This document shows positions 43,780-53,005 of a stretch of 64,000 nt of DNA, one piece after another. Source of the stretch: Bifidobacterium biavatii DSM 23969 (GTDB lineage Bacteria > Actinomycetota > Actinomycetes > Actinomycetales > Bifidobacteriaceae); NCBI RefSeq assembly GCF_000741165.1, contig NZ_JGYN01000006.1, positions 96,164 to 160,163 on the forward strand, given 5' to 3'. The position numbers and the translations under genes are program-made. The notes beneath the pieces were generated by a model. The model did not search any database and had not been told where the DNA came from. It saw only the letters and a list, made by a program, of their open reading frames with translations. Every line of letters begins with the position of its first letter. Positions within the stretch are counted from its first letter, which is position 1.

Positions 43780-46419
43780 ATGAGCGGCGGCATGCAGATC
43801 GGACGATTGTTGGCGTCCCGGTTCGCGGTATTCGACGGGACGCCGTACAGCGCTGGGCGCATCGTGTTCTGGCATGACGAACGAGGTGAGTTCGCGGATC
43901 AGCTGGACGATGTCGCCGGGCCGGATGCGGCCGACGAGACGTTGCGTGACGTTCAGGTCGTACGCCTGGAACGCAATCCGTTCGCGTTGAAGCATCGCAT
44001 GCTCATCGAACAGCCGACCGCGAAGTTCCTCGTGTATCTGACTGGCAAACTGCCCAAAGACGAAGACAACTGGCTGTTGGATCTCGAACTGGCATACGGT
44101 CCGCTGTTCACCGCCGACAAGCTGTCGATGATCGTCAATGAACTGTTCCCGCGCGAAGCATCCGCCATCACTCGCGATACGTGGCTCGCTATCATGCAGC
44201 GCACCAAACCGTTCTTCGAGGACGACGAACTGGTCGAATCGCTGGCAAGCCGTTTGCATGCCAACGATGACGAACGCGATTTCCAGGCGAAGATGATCGC
44301 CGTGCTCTTGAGTTTGCCGGCGGGGGAGCACAGTCTGCAATCGATCTGGCGCAAGTTGCTCGAACAATACGCGCAGGGTGACGAGGACGGCATCGAACGT
44401 ATCAAGGCGATGGGACTGCTCGACTACCACTGGACCGGCACGCGCGGCATCTACCGGTTCGATTCTGCAAACGAGCTGGCGCATCCCATGGTGAAGGACT
44501 TCGCGCTCTGGCTGTTCCGCCTGGCATGGAACGGATTCAGCGACGCCGAACATGGTGCCGACTATTATGCGAACATCCGCCGCGACTTCGACATGTGGCG
44601 CAACGATCCACGGTTCGCGCCGGTGATGCGGACCTTGGCCGAGGACGTGTTCTCCGACCTGTCGATTGACCACGATATCGCCCGCATGGGATTGGACGAG
44701 CTGACGTCGCGCGGTGTTTTCCGCGAAGTCGACGAGCAGCTCGTGGAACTGCTGTACGCGGACCTCGGTAATGAGAGCATCACCGATGATGATGTGCAAC
44801 GCATCGTCGCATCCCGCCAATACGGCCTGTGGCATGACGATTTCGCCAAGGATTATGCCGTCATCGCCGCCGCCAGCGCATTGCGGGCGCAACTGCGCGC
44901 GGTCCGGCCCGTCATGTCGTCCATCACGTCAGCGCAAGCCGGATTCAGGATCTACACCGACGACCTGTATCGCGTCGACGGCTGTTATCGTCGGTTCGTC
45001 GCCGCATGGAAAGCGAGCAGCCGGCCGTTCAGCGGCAGAATGGTCGCGGAAAGCCTCGAACAGGAATATGCGCGTTATCAGGCCGATCTCGGCATGGCAT
45101 GGCAGTCGCAGGTCAACACGATGGCCGACTGGTCGATCGACGACGTCCCTTCGCAAACCGACTTCTACGCACGCAACGTCAAGAAAACAACAGACGCCGG
45201 CAAGAAGATCGCCGTCATCATCTCCGACGCGCTACGCTATGACGTGGCCGCGGAATTCCGCGAACGGCTGACTTCGCAAAGCCGCTGGAACGCCACGATG
45301 GACGCGCAACTGGGCGTGCTGCCCTCATACACGCAACTGGGCATGGCCGCGCTGCTGCCGCACACGATGCTCGCATTGGACCCGGCTGACCACTACTCCG
45401 TGCTCGCGGACGGCCAATCCACCAAGGGCACGGTCGCGCGGAACTTGATTCTTTCCGCAGTGAACGGCACCGCAGTGGACGCGGAAACGCTGATGAACAT
45501 GAAACGGGACGAATACCGCGAACTGGTCAAATCCTGCAACATGCTCTACGTCTACCACAACGTCATCGACGCGACCGGAGACAAGGCCGCAAGCGCATCG
45601 GACGTATTCGGCGCATGCGAGCGCGCGCTCGATGATCTGGACGGCATCGTCAAGCGACTAGCCAACGCGAACGTGACCAACATGATCGTCACCGCCGACC
45701 ACGGCTTCCTCTACCAGGACCATGACGTGACCGACGCCGAATGGCTGAGCGAAACCCCATCCGGCGACGTGATCTGGCAGAAGAAGCGGCGGTTCGTCAT
45801 CGGCTCCGACCTTGCGAACAAACCGTCGTTCGTCACGTTCTCCGCCGCACAGGTCGGACTGGCCGACCCGAACAACGAGCACGTGACCATACAGATTCCC
45901 AACGGCATCCATCGGCTGCGCATCCAAGGCGACGGCGCACGATACGCGCACGGCGGCGCCGCACTGCCGGAAATCGTGGTGCCGATCATACACATCAACA
46001 AAGGCCGTTCCGCCTCCGGAGACGCACGGCAAGTGGAATTCCGCATCCTGCAGAACACCGACCGCATCACCACCGGGCAGATCACCGTCGACTTCCTGCA
46101 GACCGAACCGGTGGGCGGCAAGATATCCGAACGCACCGTGCTCGCCGGACTATGGGGCGTGGAATCAAACGGCCATGCCACGCTGATCTCCAACGAAGTG
46201 CCGCTCGCTTTCGCGTCCACATCCAAAGATCCGGCCGAACGTCACGTTCCAGCCACGTTCCTGCTGACCACGGATGCGGACCGGTTCAACAACACCGTCA
46301 TCGAACTGCGATTGAGCGAGCGGATTGCCGGCTCCAACCAGACGCGCAGACTTGACACCAAGAAGGCGGAATACCGGCTCCAACGCGGACTCGTGATCGA
46401 CGACGGTTTCGACTTCTGA
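43780..46419 (+). CDS. pglZ: BREX phosphatase-like protein PglZ
   Basis: This core BREX protein of the alkaline phosphatase superfamily has 879 residues. The metal-site motifs are VIISDALRYDVAAEF (Asp near 483) and IVTADHGFLYQD (Asp-His near 640). The flanking N-terminal region FLVYLTGKLPKDEDNWLLDLE is typical of type 1 PglZ. The frame opens earlier, but ATG 43780 has AAAGGAA upstream and lies after the operator dyads. In known systems PglZ associates with PglX and is essential for methylation and defence. Confidence 0.95.
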   Translation: MSGGMQIGRLLASRFAVFDGTPYSAGRIVFWHDERGEFADQLDDVAGPDAADETLRDVQVVRLERNPFALKHRMLIEQPTAKFLVYLTGKLPKDEDNWLLDLELAYGPLFTADKLSMIVNELFPREASAITRDTWLAIMQRTKPFFEDDELVESLASRLHANDDERDFQAKMIAVLLSLPAGEHSLQSIWRKLLEQYAQGDEDGIERIKAMGLLDYHWTGTRGIYRFDSANELAHPMVKDFALWLFRLAWNGFSDAEHGADYYANIRRDFDMWRNDPRFAPVMRTLAEDVFSDLSIDHDIARMGLDELTSRGVFREVDEQLVELLYADLGNESITDDDVQRIVASRQYGLWHDDFAKDYAVIAAASALRAQLRAVRPVMSSITSAQAGFRIYTDDLYRVDGCYRRFVAAWKASSRPFSGRMVAESLEQEYARYQADLGMAWQSQVNTMADWSIDDVPSQTDFYARNVKKTTDAGKKIAVIISDALRYDVAAEFRERLTSQSRWNATMDAQLGVLPSYTQLGMAALLPHTMLALDPADHYSVLADGQSTKGTVARNLILSAVNGTAVDAETLMNMKRDEYRELVKSCNMLYVYHNVIDATGDKAASASDVFGACERALDDLDGIVKRLANANVTNMIVTADHGFLYQDHDVTDAEWLSETPSGDVIWQKKRRFVIGSDLANKPSFVTFSAAQVGLADPNNEHVTIQIPNGIHRLRIQGDGARYAHGGAALPEIVVPIIHINKGRSASGDARQVEFRILQNTDRITTGQITVDFLQTEPVGGKISERTVLAGLWGVESNGHATLISNEVPLAFASTSKDPAERHVPATFLLTTDADRFNNTVIELRLSERIAGSNQTRRLDTKKAEYRLQRGLVIDDGFDF

Positions 46420-46467
46420 CACGAGGCCAGACAACTTGAGCAACGACAGACGGGTAAGGTAGGAACC

Positions 46468-48711
46468 ATGACCAACGAAGAGCATGCGGCGGACAACACG
46501 CCGGCCGAACAAGGCAGCGTTCCGCCGATGAGCGAGCTGGACCGCAAAGTGACCGCTGAATTCTCCGGCTACACGGTACGCAAGGATCTCGTCAGCAAAG
46601 TCAAAGGCAACGCGCTCGTCCCCTCGTACGTGCTGGAGTATCTACTCGGCAAATACGCGACCACCACCGACGCGAACAGCGTACAGGCCGGCGTGGAACG
46701 CGTGCGAGCCATCCTCGCGGACAACTACGTGCACCGCGAAGAAGCCAACCTCATCCAGTCGAAGATCCGCGAAAAAGGCCGTTACCAAGTCATCGACAAA
46801 GTACAGGTCACGCTCAACGAAAAACTCGACCAATACGAGGCCACATTCGAAAACCTCGGCATCAGCCGGGTCGTCGTCGATTCGCAAACCGTTCGAAATA
46901 ATCCCAAGCTCATGGTCACCGGCATCTGGTGCATGTGCACGTTGGTCTACGCCTACTCGGGCGACCCCAAGGACGTGCCGTGGCGGCTGCACCGGCTCAT
47001 GCCCGTGCAGATGTCACGCGACGATCGGGAAAACTATTTCGCGATGCGCTCGCGGTTCACGGCCGACGAATGGATCGACCTGCTCATGCAGTCGGTCGGA
47101 TTCAACCCGTCGCAGTTCTCGGATCGCGCCAAACTGCTGCATTTGGTGCGCATGATCCCGTTCGTGGAGCGCAACTACAACCTGATCGAACTCGGTCCGA
47201 AAGGCACCGGCAAGTCGCACATCTATTCCGAGTTTTCGCCGCACGGTATGCTCATCTCCGGCGGTGAGGTGACCGCGGCGAAACTGTTCGTCAACAACAC
47301 GACCGGGCAGATCGGCCTGGTCGGCTTCTGGGACACGGTCGCGTTCGACGAGTTCGCCGGCAAAACCAAGAAGGCTGATCGTGCGCTCGTGGACATCATG
47401 AAGAACTACATGGCGAACAAGTCGTTCTCGCGCGGCCGCAACACCATGCAAGCGGAGGCGTCCATGGTGTTCGTGGGCAACACGTCGCACAACGTGCCGT
47501 ACATGCTTAAGAACACCGACCTGTTCGAGGAATTGCCCATCCAATACCATGACCCGGCCTTCCTTGACCGCATCCACTACTATTTGCCTGGATGGGAGTT
47601 CGAGCAGATCCGCAGTGAGATGTTCACCTCCGGATATGGGTTTGTGGTCGATTATTTGGCCGAGATCCTGCACAACCTGCGCAATGTGGATTATGGGTCC
47701 GCGTTCGAACGGTACTTCACGCTGTCGCCGTCGCTGTCCACGCGAGACAAGGATGGCGTGCGCAAGACTTTCTCCGGACTGATGAAACTCATCTACCCGT
47801 CCGGCGATGCGACGATGAGCGAGATGGAACCGTTGCTGCGCTGCGCCATCGAGGGACGCAAACGCGTCAAGGACCAGCTGTGCCGCATCGACTCGACGAT
47901 GGCCGAGGTCGACTTCAGCTACACCCGGGTCGGCTCCGTGGAACCCGTCGCCGTGCATACGCTCGAAGAGGACGACTACCCGGAGCTGTATTGGCGGGAT
48001 GGAAACGGGCGTGACGACGTTGCGGCTGCGGAGAATACCGCGATGCCGGGCATGCCGGCGACGGTCGCCGTTGCCGATCCTGTCTCCAACGTTGTGGACG
48101 CTAGGTCGATTCCATCCGCAACGGATGGCCAAACCCAGCCTGCGGGAGATTCTTCCATCCAGTCCGTAACTGCGGCGAAGAAGCCTGTTTTGTCGCGCAT
48201 CGAACGAGCCGCCGCAGCGGCTCGTGAGGGCCATCTTGAATTTGTCGAAAACCAACGGGGCATCACGTACAACAAACTGTTCGGCGCGTATGTAGCCGGC
48301 GCAAAGCGCATCACGCTGAAGGACCAGTACATCCGAATGCCTTATCAGATACGCAATCTTGCCGAATTCCTGGAAACCGTGCTCAACTACACCGATCGAG
48401 GGGACGAAGTACAAGTGCACTTGGTCACGGGACGCACCGAGCCGCAATTCCTTGATCAGCAGATCGAAGACCTGAATGCCGTGCAGGCCGAGTTCGGGGA
48501 GCTGGGCATCGTTTTCACATATGAATTCAGCGACTCCGGGCACGATCGTTCCATCGTCACCGATACGGGATGGCGCGTCATCCCCGGCCGCGGGCTTGAT
48601 ATCTATCAGCCGTACAGCTTTGACTGGCTCAACCCGCTCACACGGCAGCAGTCGTTGCGGCGTGCCAAGGAGTTCTCCGTGACCTATCAGAGGGTTGACC
48701 TGAGTAAGTGA
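46468..48711 (+). CDS. brxL: BREX Lon-like ATPase BrxL
   Basis: This AAA+ protein with a Lon-like C-terminal domain is the marker gene of type 1 BREX. The N-terminal region has KVTAEFSGYTVRKDLVSKVKGNALVPSYVLEYLLG. Walker A is ELGPKGTGKSHIY near residue 245 and Walker B is VAFDEFAGKTKK. The C-terminal Lon-like part (YIRMPYQIRNLAEFLETVLNY, VHLVTGRTEPQFLDQ) follows a low-complexity linker of about 60 residues. Length is 747 aa. BrxL forms hexamer rings on DNA in known systems. It is the last gene of the island and is followed by palindromic repeats. Confidence 0.95.
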   Translation: MTNEEHAADNTPAEQGSVPPMSELDRKVTAEFSGYTVRKDLVSKVKGNALVPSYVLEYLLGKYATTTDANSVQAGVERVRAILADNYVHREEANLIQSKIREKGRYQVIDKVQVTLNEKLDQYEATFENLGISRVVVDSQTVRNNPKLMVTGIWCMCTLVYAYSGDPKDVPWRLHRLMPVQMSRDDRENYFAMRSRFTADEWIDLLMQSVGFNPSQFSDRAKLLHLVRMIPFVERNYNLIELGPKGTGKSHIYSEFSPHGMLISGGEVTAAKLFVNNTTGQIGLVGFWDTVAFDEFAGKTKKADRALVDIMKNYMANKSFSRGRNTMQAEASMVFVGNTSHNVPYMLKNTDLFEELPIQYHDPAFLDRIHYYLPGWEFEQIRSEMFTSGYGFVVDYLAEILHNLRNVDYGSAFERYFTLSPSLSTRDKDGVRKTFSGLMKLIYPSGDATMSEMEPLLRCAIEGRKRVKDQLCRIDSTMAEVDFSYTRVGSVEPVAVHTLEEDDYPELYWRDGNGRDDVAAAENTAMPGMPATVAVADPVSNVVDARSIPSATDGQTQPAGDSSIQSVTAAKKPVLSRIERAAAAAREGHLEFVENQRGITYNKLFGAYVAGAKRITLKDQYIRMPYQIRNLAEFLETVLNYTDRGDEVQVHLVTGRTEPQFLDQQIEDLNAVQAEFGELGIVFTYEFSDSGHDRSIVTDTGWRVIPGRGLDIYQPYSFDWLNPLTRQQSLRRAKEFSVTYQRVDLSK

Positions 48712-48721
48712 ATGGGCGTCA

Positions 48722-48875
48722 CGGTTCCCGGGATTATTGTCGGAAAATCCCGGGAACCGGGTGATGTTCGCTTTTTGACGGAGAAGCGCGGGGATATGCC
48801 GAATCGTCATGTTCGGTTGTTGGGAAATGTGAGATTCCCGGTTCCGGGATGGTTCGGCGCAATCCCGGGAACCGG
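48722..48875. repeat. Repeated palindromes between brxL and trmI
   Basis: CGGTTCCCGGGATT (48722-48735) pairs with 48746-48759. A second near-copy dyad lies at 48838-48850 and 48861-48875, with one C missing in the left arm. The same half-site therefore occurs four times. The first dyad is followed by CTTTTTG and may be the brxL terminator; the second ends about 50 bp before the trmI start and may affect trmI. Confidence 0.65.
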
Positions 48876-48928
48876 ATATATTGGTATCTTCCTCACAAGG
48901 TCGATCAGAATCATAAGGAGAGACAGTC

Positions 48929-49987
48929 ATGCAGGAACGTCGCGGGGCGCTCAGGGCCGGCGAGAAGGTGCAGTTCACCGACCGTAAGGGCAAGAAGATC
49001 ACCGACCAGTTGGTCGCCGGCGGCTCCACGCAGACCGAGCACGGCCTGATTCTCCATGACGACGTGATCGGCCGCACGGAAGGCATCGTCGTGACCACCG
49101 TCACCGCGAAACGCGAGGCGCAGGTCAACCAGGTGCATCCCGAACGCGACGCCAACAAGCCGTGGAAGGCCGCGCGCGCGATCGGCGGCTGGGACTATGC
49201 GGTCATGCGCCCGCGGCTGGCCGACTATGTGCTGTCGATGCCGCGCGGCGCGCAGATCATGTATCCGAAGGACATCGCGCAGGTCATCCAGCTCGGCGAC
49301 ATCCGCAAAGGCCTGCACGTGCTCGAGTCGGGCGCCGGCTCGGGTGCGATGAGCGTCAACCTGCTCGACGCGGTGGGGGAGACCGGCCACCTGACCACGA
49401 TCGAGTTGCGCCCCGACTTCGCGCGCGTGGCCGAGGCGAACGCAACCCTGTATTACGGCGAGAAGCCGGCGTGGTGGGATCTGAAGACTGGCGACTTCGA
49501 CTCGGTCGCCGCAACCTTGCCGGAGCACGAATACGACCGCATCATGCTCGACATGCTCGACCCGTGGAACCGGCTCGAACAGGCGTACCGCGTGATCGCG
49601 CCCGGCGGCGTGCTCGTCTGCTACATCACCACGACCACGCAGATGTCGCGTCTGGTCGAGGCGCTGCGCGACGCCGGCCGCTGGACCGAACCGGACATCC
49701 AGGAGACGCTGGAGCGCAGCTGGAAGGCGCAGGGACTCGCCGTGCGCCCCGACCATCAGATGATTGGCCATACCGGGTTCCTCGTCGTCTCGCGCGCGAT
49801 GGCGGAGGGGTTCGCGGCGCTCAAGAAGCGTGACCGCGTCACCAAGGACACGACCACCGACATCGACTCGCTCACGGATGAGGAGCGCGCCGCGCAGCTG
49901 GAGGATCTCGAACTGCGCGATATTTCCGACCGCAAGCTGCGCAAGGTGCTGCGCGATCTCGACACGCAGGTCGGCCATCTTTCCTGA
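48929..49987 (+). CDS. trmI: tRNA (adenine-58-N1)-methyltransferase
   Basis: The 352-residue AdoMet enzyme methylates A58 in the T-loop of tRNAs. It has an N-terminal OB-like part (RAGEKVQFTDRKGKKITDQ), then RPRLADYVLSMPRGAQIMYPKDIAQVI, the AdoMet motif VLESGAGSGAMSVNLL and the catalytic-region Asp in IMLDMLDPW. It is longer than some homologues through a C-terminal tail rich in Asp, Arg and Leu. AAGGAGAGA precedes the ATG. Confidence 0.93.
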   Translation: MQERRGALRAGEKVQFTDRKGKKITDQLVAGGSTQTEHGLILHDDVIGRTEGIVVTTVTAKREAQVNQVHPERDANKPWKAARAIGGWDYAVMRPRLADYVLSMPRGAQIMYPKDIAQVIQLGDIRKGLHVLESGAGSGAMSVNLLDAVGETGHLTTIELRPDFARVAEANATLYYGEKPAWWDLKTGDFDSVAATLPEHEYDRIMLDMLDPWNRLEQAYRVIAPGGVLVCYITTTTQMSRLVEALRDAGRWTEPDIQETLERSWKAQGLAVRPDHQMIGHTGFLVVSRAMAEGFAALKKRDRVTKDTTTDIDSLTDEERAAQLEDLELRDISDRKLRKVLRDLDTQVGHLS

Positions 49988-50007
49988 GCCTTCATTCCAA
50001 ATTCCCT

Positions 50008-50046
50008 GGCTCGTGAAAGCCGCTCCACGACTGGTTTTCACGAGCC
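50008..50046 (+). terminator. Terminator of trmI
   Basis: GGCTCGTGAAA pairs perfectly with TTTCACGAGCC around a 17-nt loop, 21 bp after the trmI stop. No T tract follows. Confidence 0.65.
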
Positions 50047-50160
50047 CGTCCCCGTCGGCGATGGTGCCGCGCGCACAACACGCGGTCCGAAAGTTCACTT
50101 TCATCGGCCATAATATAGGGCAGTTTTGAATCGTATCGATTGAGATCGAAAGAGGGACGA

Positions 50161-50718
50161 ATGGCCGTCAAACCGGGCAAGGCAGCGAAGAAAGCGAAAG
50201 TCTACCAGCACATCCTCATCATCATGCGCCATGCAAAGGCCGAGCCGTTCGGCGTCAACGGTGACCGGGATCGCCCGCTCGCCGACAAGGGCCTCAAGCA
50301 GGCGAAGGCAGTGGCCAAAGGGTTGCTCGACATGAAGCTCGTTCCTGACCGCATCGCCTGTTCGGCCGCGCTGCGCACGCAGCAGACCTGCGAGAAAATG
50401 CTCAAGACCTTCGGCGACGGTCCGAAGGTTGACTACCGGCAGAGCCTGTACGACGGCGGCATGCAGGCCGTGCTCGACGAGCTCGCCCACACCAAGGACA
50501 AGCATCGCGTGCTCATGGTGCTCGGCCACGAACCAACTGTGTCGATCGCCAGCCAGTGGCTCGCCTCCGCGGAATCCGATCCGGCGACCATCGACCTGCT
50601 CAATTTGGGCATGTCGACCGCGTCGGTTGCGATCTTCGGCTCCGACAAGCCGTTCAGCCAGTGGCAGCTGCATGAAGCCGACCTGCTTGCCGTCATCAGT
50701 CCCAAGGACTTCGACTGA
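50161..50718 (+). CDS. SixA-like histidine phosphatase family protein
   Basis: A 185-residue member of the histidine phosphatase superfamily. The catalytic RHG-type motif reads IIMRHAKAEPFG, and the second half has VLMVLGHEPTVS with its conserved His. ADKGLKQAKAVAKGL is typical of the SixA branch, which dephosphorylates phosphohistidine. The N-terminal 15 residues are very basic. ATG 50161 follows AGAGGGAC. The actual substrate in this organism is unknown. Confidence 0.88.
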   Translation: MAVKPGKAAKKAKVYQHILIIMRHAKAEPFGVNGDRDRPLADKGLKQAKAVAKGLLDMKLVPDRIACSAALRTQQTCEKMLKTFGDGPKVDYRQSLYDGGMQAVLDELAHTKDKHRVLMVLGHEPTVSIASQWLASAESDPATIDLLNLGMSTASVAIFGSDKPFSQWQLHEADLLAVISPKDFD

Positions 50719-50820
50719 CGGCAAGGTTTCCGCATGGCATTCGGCCGCATGTTTCGCGACGCGTTTCGCGGGCCGGCTTGCCTGCCGTAGGATGCGCGTC
50801 GTCCGTGCAAGAATACCGGT

Positions 50821-51471
50821 ATGACTTCGATCGGCATAGTGGACAACGACCGTTTCGCACTGACCATGCTCACGCAGACCGTGGGCCGCGCGATGCCCGG
50901 TTCCCGCGTGGTCTGGGCGGTTGAATCGGGCGCGCAGGCATTGCACCATTGCCTGTATGACAGGTCCGCCGTACCTGACGTGCTGCTGCTGGACATGTCG
51001 CTCACCGACGTCGACGGCGTTGAAGTTTGCCGGCGCATCCGCATGGCGTCGGATCGCCCGCCGATTTTGGGCATCACCTCGTATGCGCTCGATCACTACC
51101 GCCAAGCTGCGATCGACGCGGGCGCGCAGGGTATCATTCCCAAAAGTTCGACGCCGCGTGAACTGGTCGAAGCCATAAGCATCGTGGCTGATGGTGGCGT
51201 CATCGGGGAGGGGTTCACGGACGCGGCCGCGGCGCATCGGTCCGTCGTCTTCGCCTCGCAGCCGGCCGAAGTCTTGTCGGAGCGTGAGCGGCAAGTGCTG
51301 GATCGGTACGCGGCGAACCGTTCCACCGACGAAATCGCGCGTGAGCTCGGCATCAAGCCGTCCACTGTGTTCGTGGTCGTCGGCCATGCCAAGTCCAAGC
51401 TGAAAGCGGCCACACGCGCTGAGGCGATCCGCATCTACTTGGCTTCGAGACGCGCCGACAGCACCCACTGA
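50821..51471 (+). CDS. NarL/FixJ-family response regulator
   Basis: A 216-residue two-component regulator. The receiver domain has acidic pocket IVDND, the phosphoacceptor Asp58 in LLLDMSLTD and Lys in IIPKSS. A LuxR-type helix-turn-helix follows: LSEREREVL-like LSERERQVLDRYAANRSTDEIARELGIKPSTVFVVVGHAKSKL. Its 3' end overlaps the oppositely oriented histidine kinase gene by 37 bp, so the pair is convergent rather than an operon. Confidence 0.93.
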   Translation: MTSIGIVDNDRFALTMLTQTVGRAMPGSRVVWAVESGAQALHHCLYDRSAVPDVLLLDMSLTDVDGVEVCRRIRMASDRPPILGITSYALDHYRQAAIDAGAQGIIPKSSTPRELVEAISIVADGGVIGEGFTDAAAAHRSVVFASQPAEVLSERERQVLDRYAANRSTDEIARELGIKPSTVFVVVGHAKSKLKAATRAEAIRIYLASRRADSTH

Positions 51472-52715
51472 CCATCCTCAACATGGGTTTCCACGTCGAC
51501 GCCCATGCGTCGGTACCGTTCCAGTCCGCTGCCCAGCCCGTTCAGCCCGTCGGCCGTGCCGCGCCGCCGGGGAACGTCCGTTGCTGTGATGATGATGACC
51601 GGTCCGGTTCCGTCACGACGGTTCACGGAAGCGAACGAGTCGTCGGCCACGGCGATCGACACCACGTACCCGCGCGATGGATCACCGTGCTTGGCGATGT
51701 TCGCGTAGATCTCCGACAGCAGTCCGGTCAGTTCGTCGAACCCGCGGTCGCTCAGGCTTGGCAGAACGTCTGGTAGCGTCGTTTGCCCGGCAAAGCCGAG
51801 CGCGCGCAGCCGGTCCTCCTGCTCGTCGACGCACGCGACGATGCGTTCGACCGTGTCCGTATCATGCGCGAAAGAACGTGACGATGACGTTGACGTCGTC
51901 GCTGGCGTGTCGTCGAGCGTTGTGATGACCTGATGCGTGCCGTGCAGCGCATGATCGACGATCGTGCGCAGCTCGCGCAGTTCGGACGCGACGTCGAACG
52001 ACGTTGCGTTAGCGTGAGCCCCGCATGTACTGCCGGCGTCACGTTCGTCGCCGTCGCTCGTGCGATGTCCGGCATCGTCGATCGACGTAAGATCGCGATC
52101 GATGCGCATGATCGCGTACGCCAGATCGTTGGAGATACGATCGTGCAGCACCATCGCGATACACTCGCGCTCTGTCTGCCGGCGTACCTGCTCGGTCAGT
52201 CGCGCCCGGTCCGCGCTCCAGCGCGACGCGACGCCGATCGTCAGCGCGAACACGCAGTACGCGAACGAGACCACCACCGAATCGGACAGACCGAGGCCGA
52301 ACAGCAGTTTGCGGTCGACCATCAGCGCGGTGACGCCGAGCGCGGCGGACAGGCTCGCCGCCAGACGACTGTCCGTCCAGATCACCGCCACGGCCATCAG
52401 CATCGCCAGCGAATACGAGTACGACATCGGGAACGGCGACACCAAACCGACGCAGTACAGCGTGACAGTCAACCACGCGCCGGACTGCGGAGCAAGCGGC
52501 AGCACGACCAGCGACGCTAGCGCCAGCCCCGGAATCAGCAGATACGACAGAAGGTGTCCGGCCGGCCAGCGCAGCACGGTCTCCGCGATCACGCACGCCG
52601 CCGTTACGGCACAGCCGACGGCAAGCCAACGGCGCGCGGACATGGATTGTCGCGCGTCATCCCCCGGCATGAGGGACTTCAACGATTGCGCGAAACCGGT
52701 GACATGCATGACCAT
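51435..52715 (-). CDS. Membrane sensor histidine kinase, DesK/NarX type
   Basis: The 426-residue kinase has about five or six membrane helices (residues 30-165) with almost no periplasmic loop. The dimerisation domain has phosphoacceptor His191 in ECIAMVLHDRISNDL, and the ATPase domain has EIYANIAKHGDPSRGY (N box) and GLGSGLERYRRMGVDVE (G box). The short linkers point to sensing in or near the membrane. A poorly conserved insert of about 60 residues rich in Thr/Ser/Asp follows the His. It is the likely partner of the overlapping regulator. Confidence 0.9.
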   Translation of the reverse strand: MVMHVTGFAQSLKSLMPGDDARQSMSARRWLAVGCAVTAACVIAETVLRWPAGHLLSYLLIPGLALASLVVLPLAPQSGAWLTVTLYCVGLVSPFPMSYSYSLAMLMAVAVIWTDSRLAASLSAALGVTALMVDRKLLFGLGLSDSVVVSFAYCVFALTIGVASRWSADRARLTEQVRRQTERECIAMVLHDRISNDLAYAIMRIDRDLTSIDDAGHRTSDGDERDAGSTCGAHANATSFDVASELRELRTIVDHALHGTHQVITTLDDTPATTSTSSSRSFAHDTDTVERIVACVDEQEDRLRALGFAGQTTLPDVLPSLSDRGFDELTGLLSEIYANIAKHGDPSRGYVVSIAVADDSFASVNRRDGTGPVIIITATDVPRRRGTADGLNGLGSGLERYRRMGVDVETHVEDGQWVLSARLEAK

Positions 52716-53005
52716 GCCCCTTATTGTCGCACCACGGTCGTCGAGCTCTGACCGATATGGCTGATAATGCTGTCACCCCGGTTGGTGCGAGTGTGCGGAA
52801 GCAGCGGGACAACGCGCGGACGCGCACTGTTCAAAAGGCCATAAATCAGCTTTATAACACTATGGCCTCTCAGGGCTTGAAAACATTGACTTCTCGCAGC
52901 GAGTACACTCTAAGTGCACTCTATTTTGCTTTGCAACCAGTATACACGGCGCAAAAAACGCCCCGCCGGCCTCCGTTGCGGAAGACTGGCGGGGCGCTTT
53001 TCTTG
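52716..53005. other. Intergenic region at the prophage edge
   Basis: No gene is supported. A + frame from about 52757 reads MADNAVTPVGASVRKQRDN and on, but it runs into sequence antisense to the next gene and is probably chance. TTGACT (52886-52891) precedes an imperfect dyad GAGTACACT-CTA-AGTGCACTC (52901-52921), which resembles a MerR-type control site. A terminator for the - strand gene lies at 52953-53002. No copy of the tRNA-Ser 3' end, which would mark a prophage att site, was seen. Confidence 0.4.
52953..53002 (-). terminator. Rho-independent terminator of the prophage remnant
   Basis: On the - strand AAGCGCCCCGCC pairs with GGCGGGGCGTT and is followed by TTTTTGC. It lies just after the stop of the HTH gene at 53006. 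Confidence 0.85.

Noticed and set aside
47014..49158. 714-residue open frame on the - strand
   Set aside because: Antisense to brxL and trmI, with shadow-type composition.
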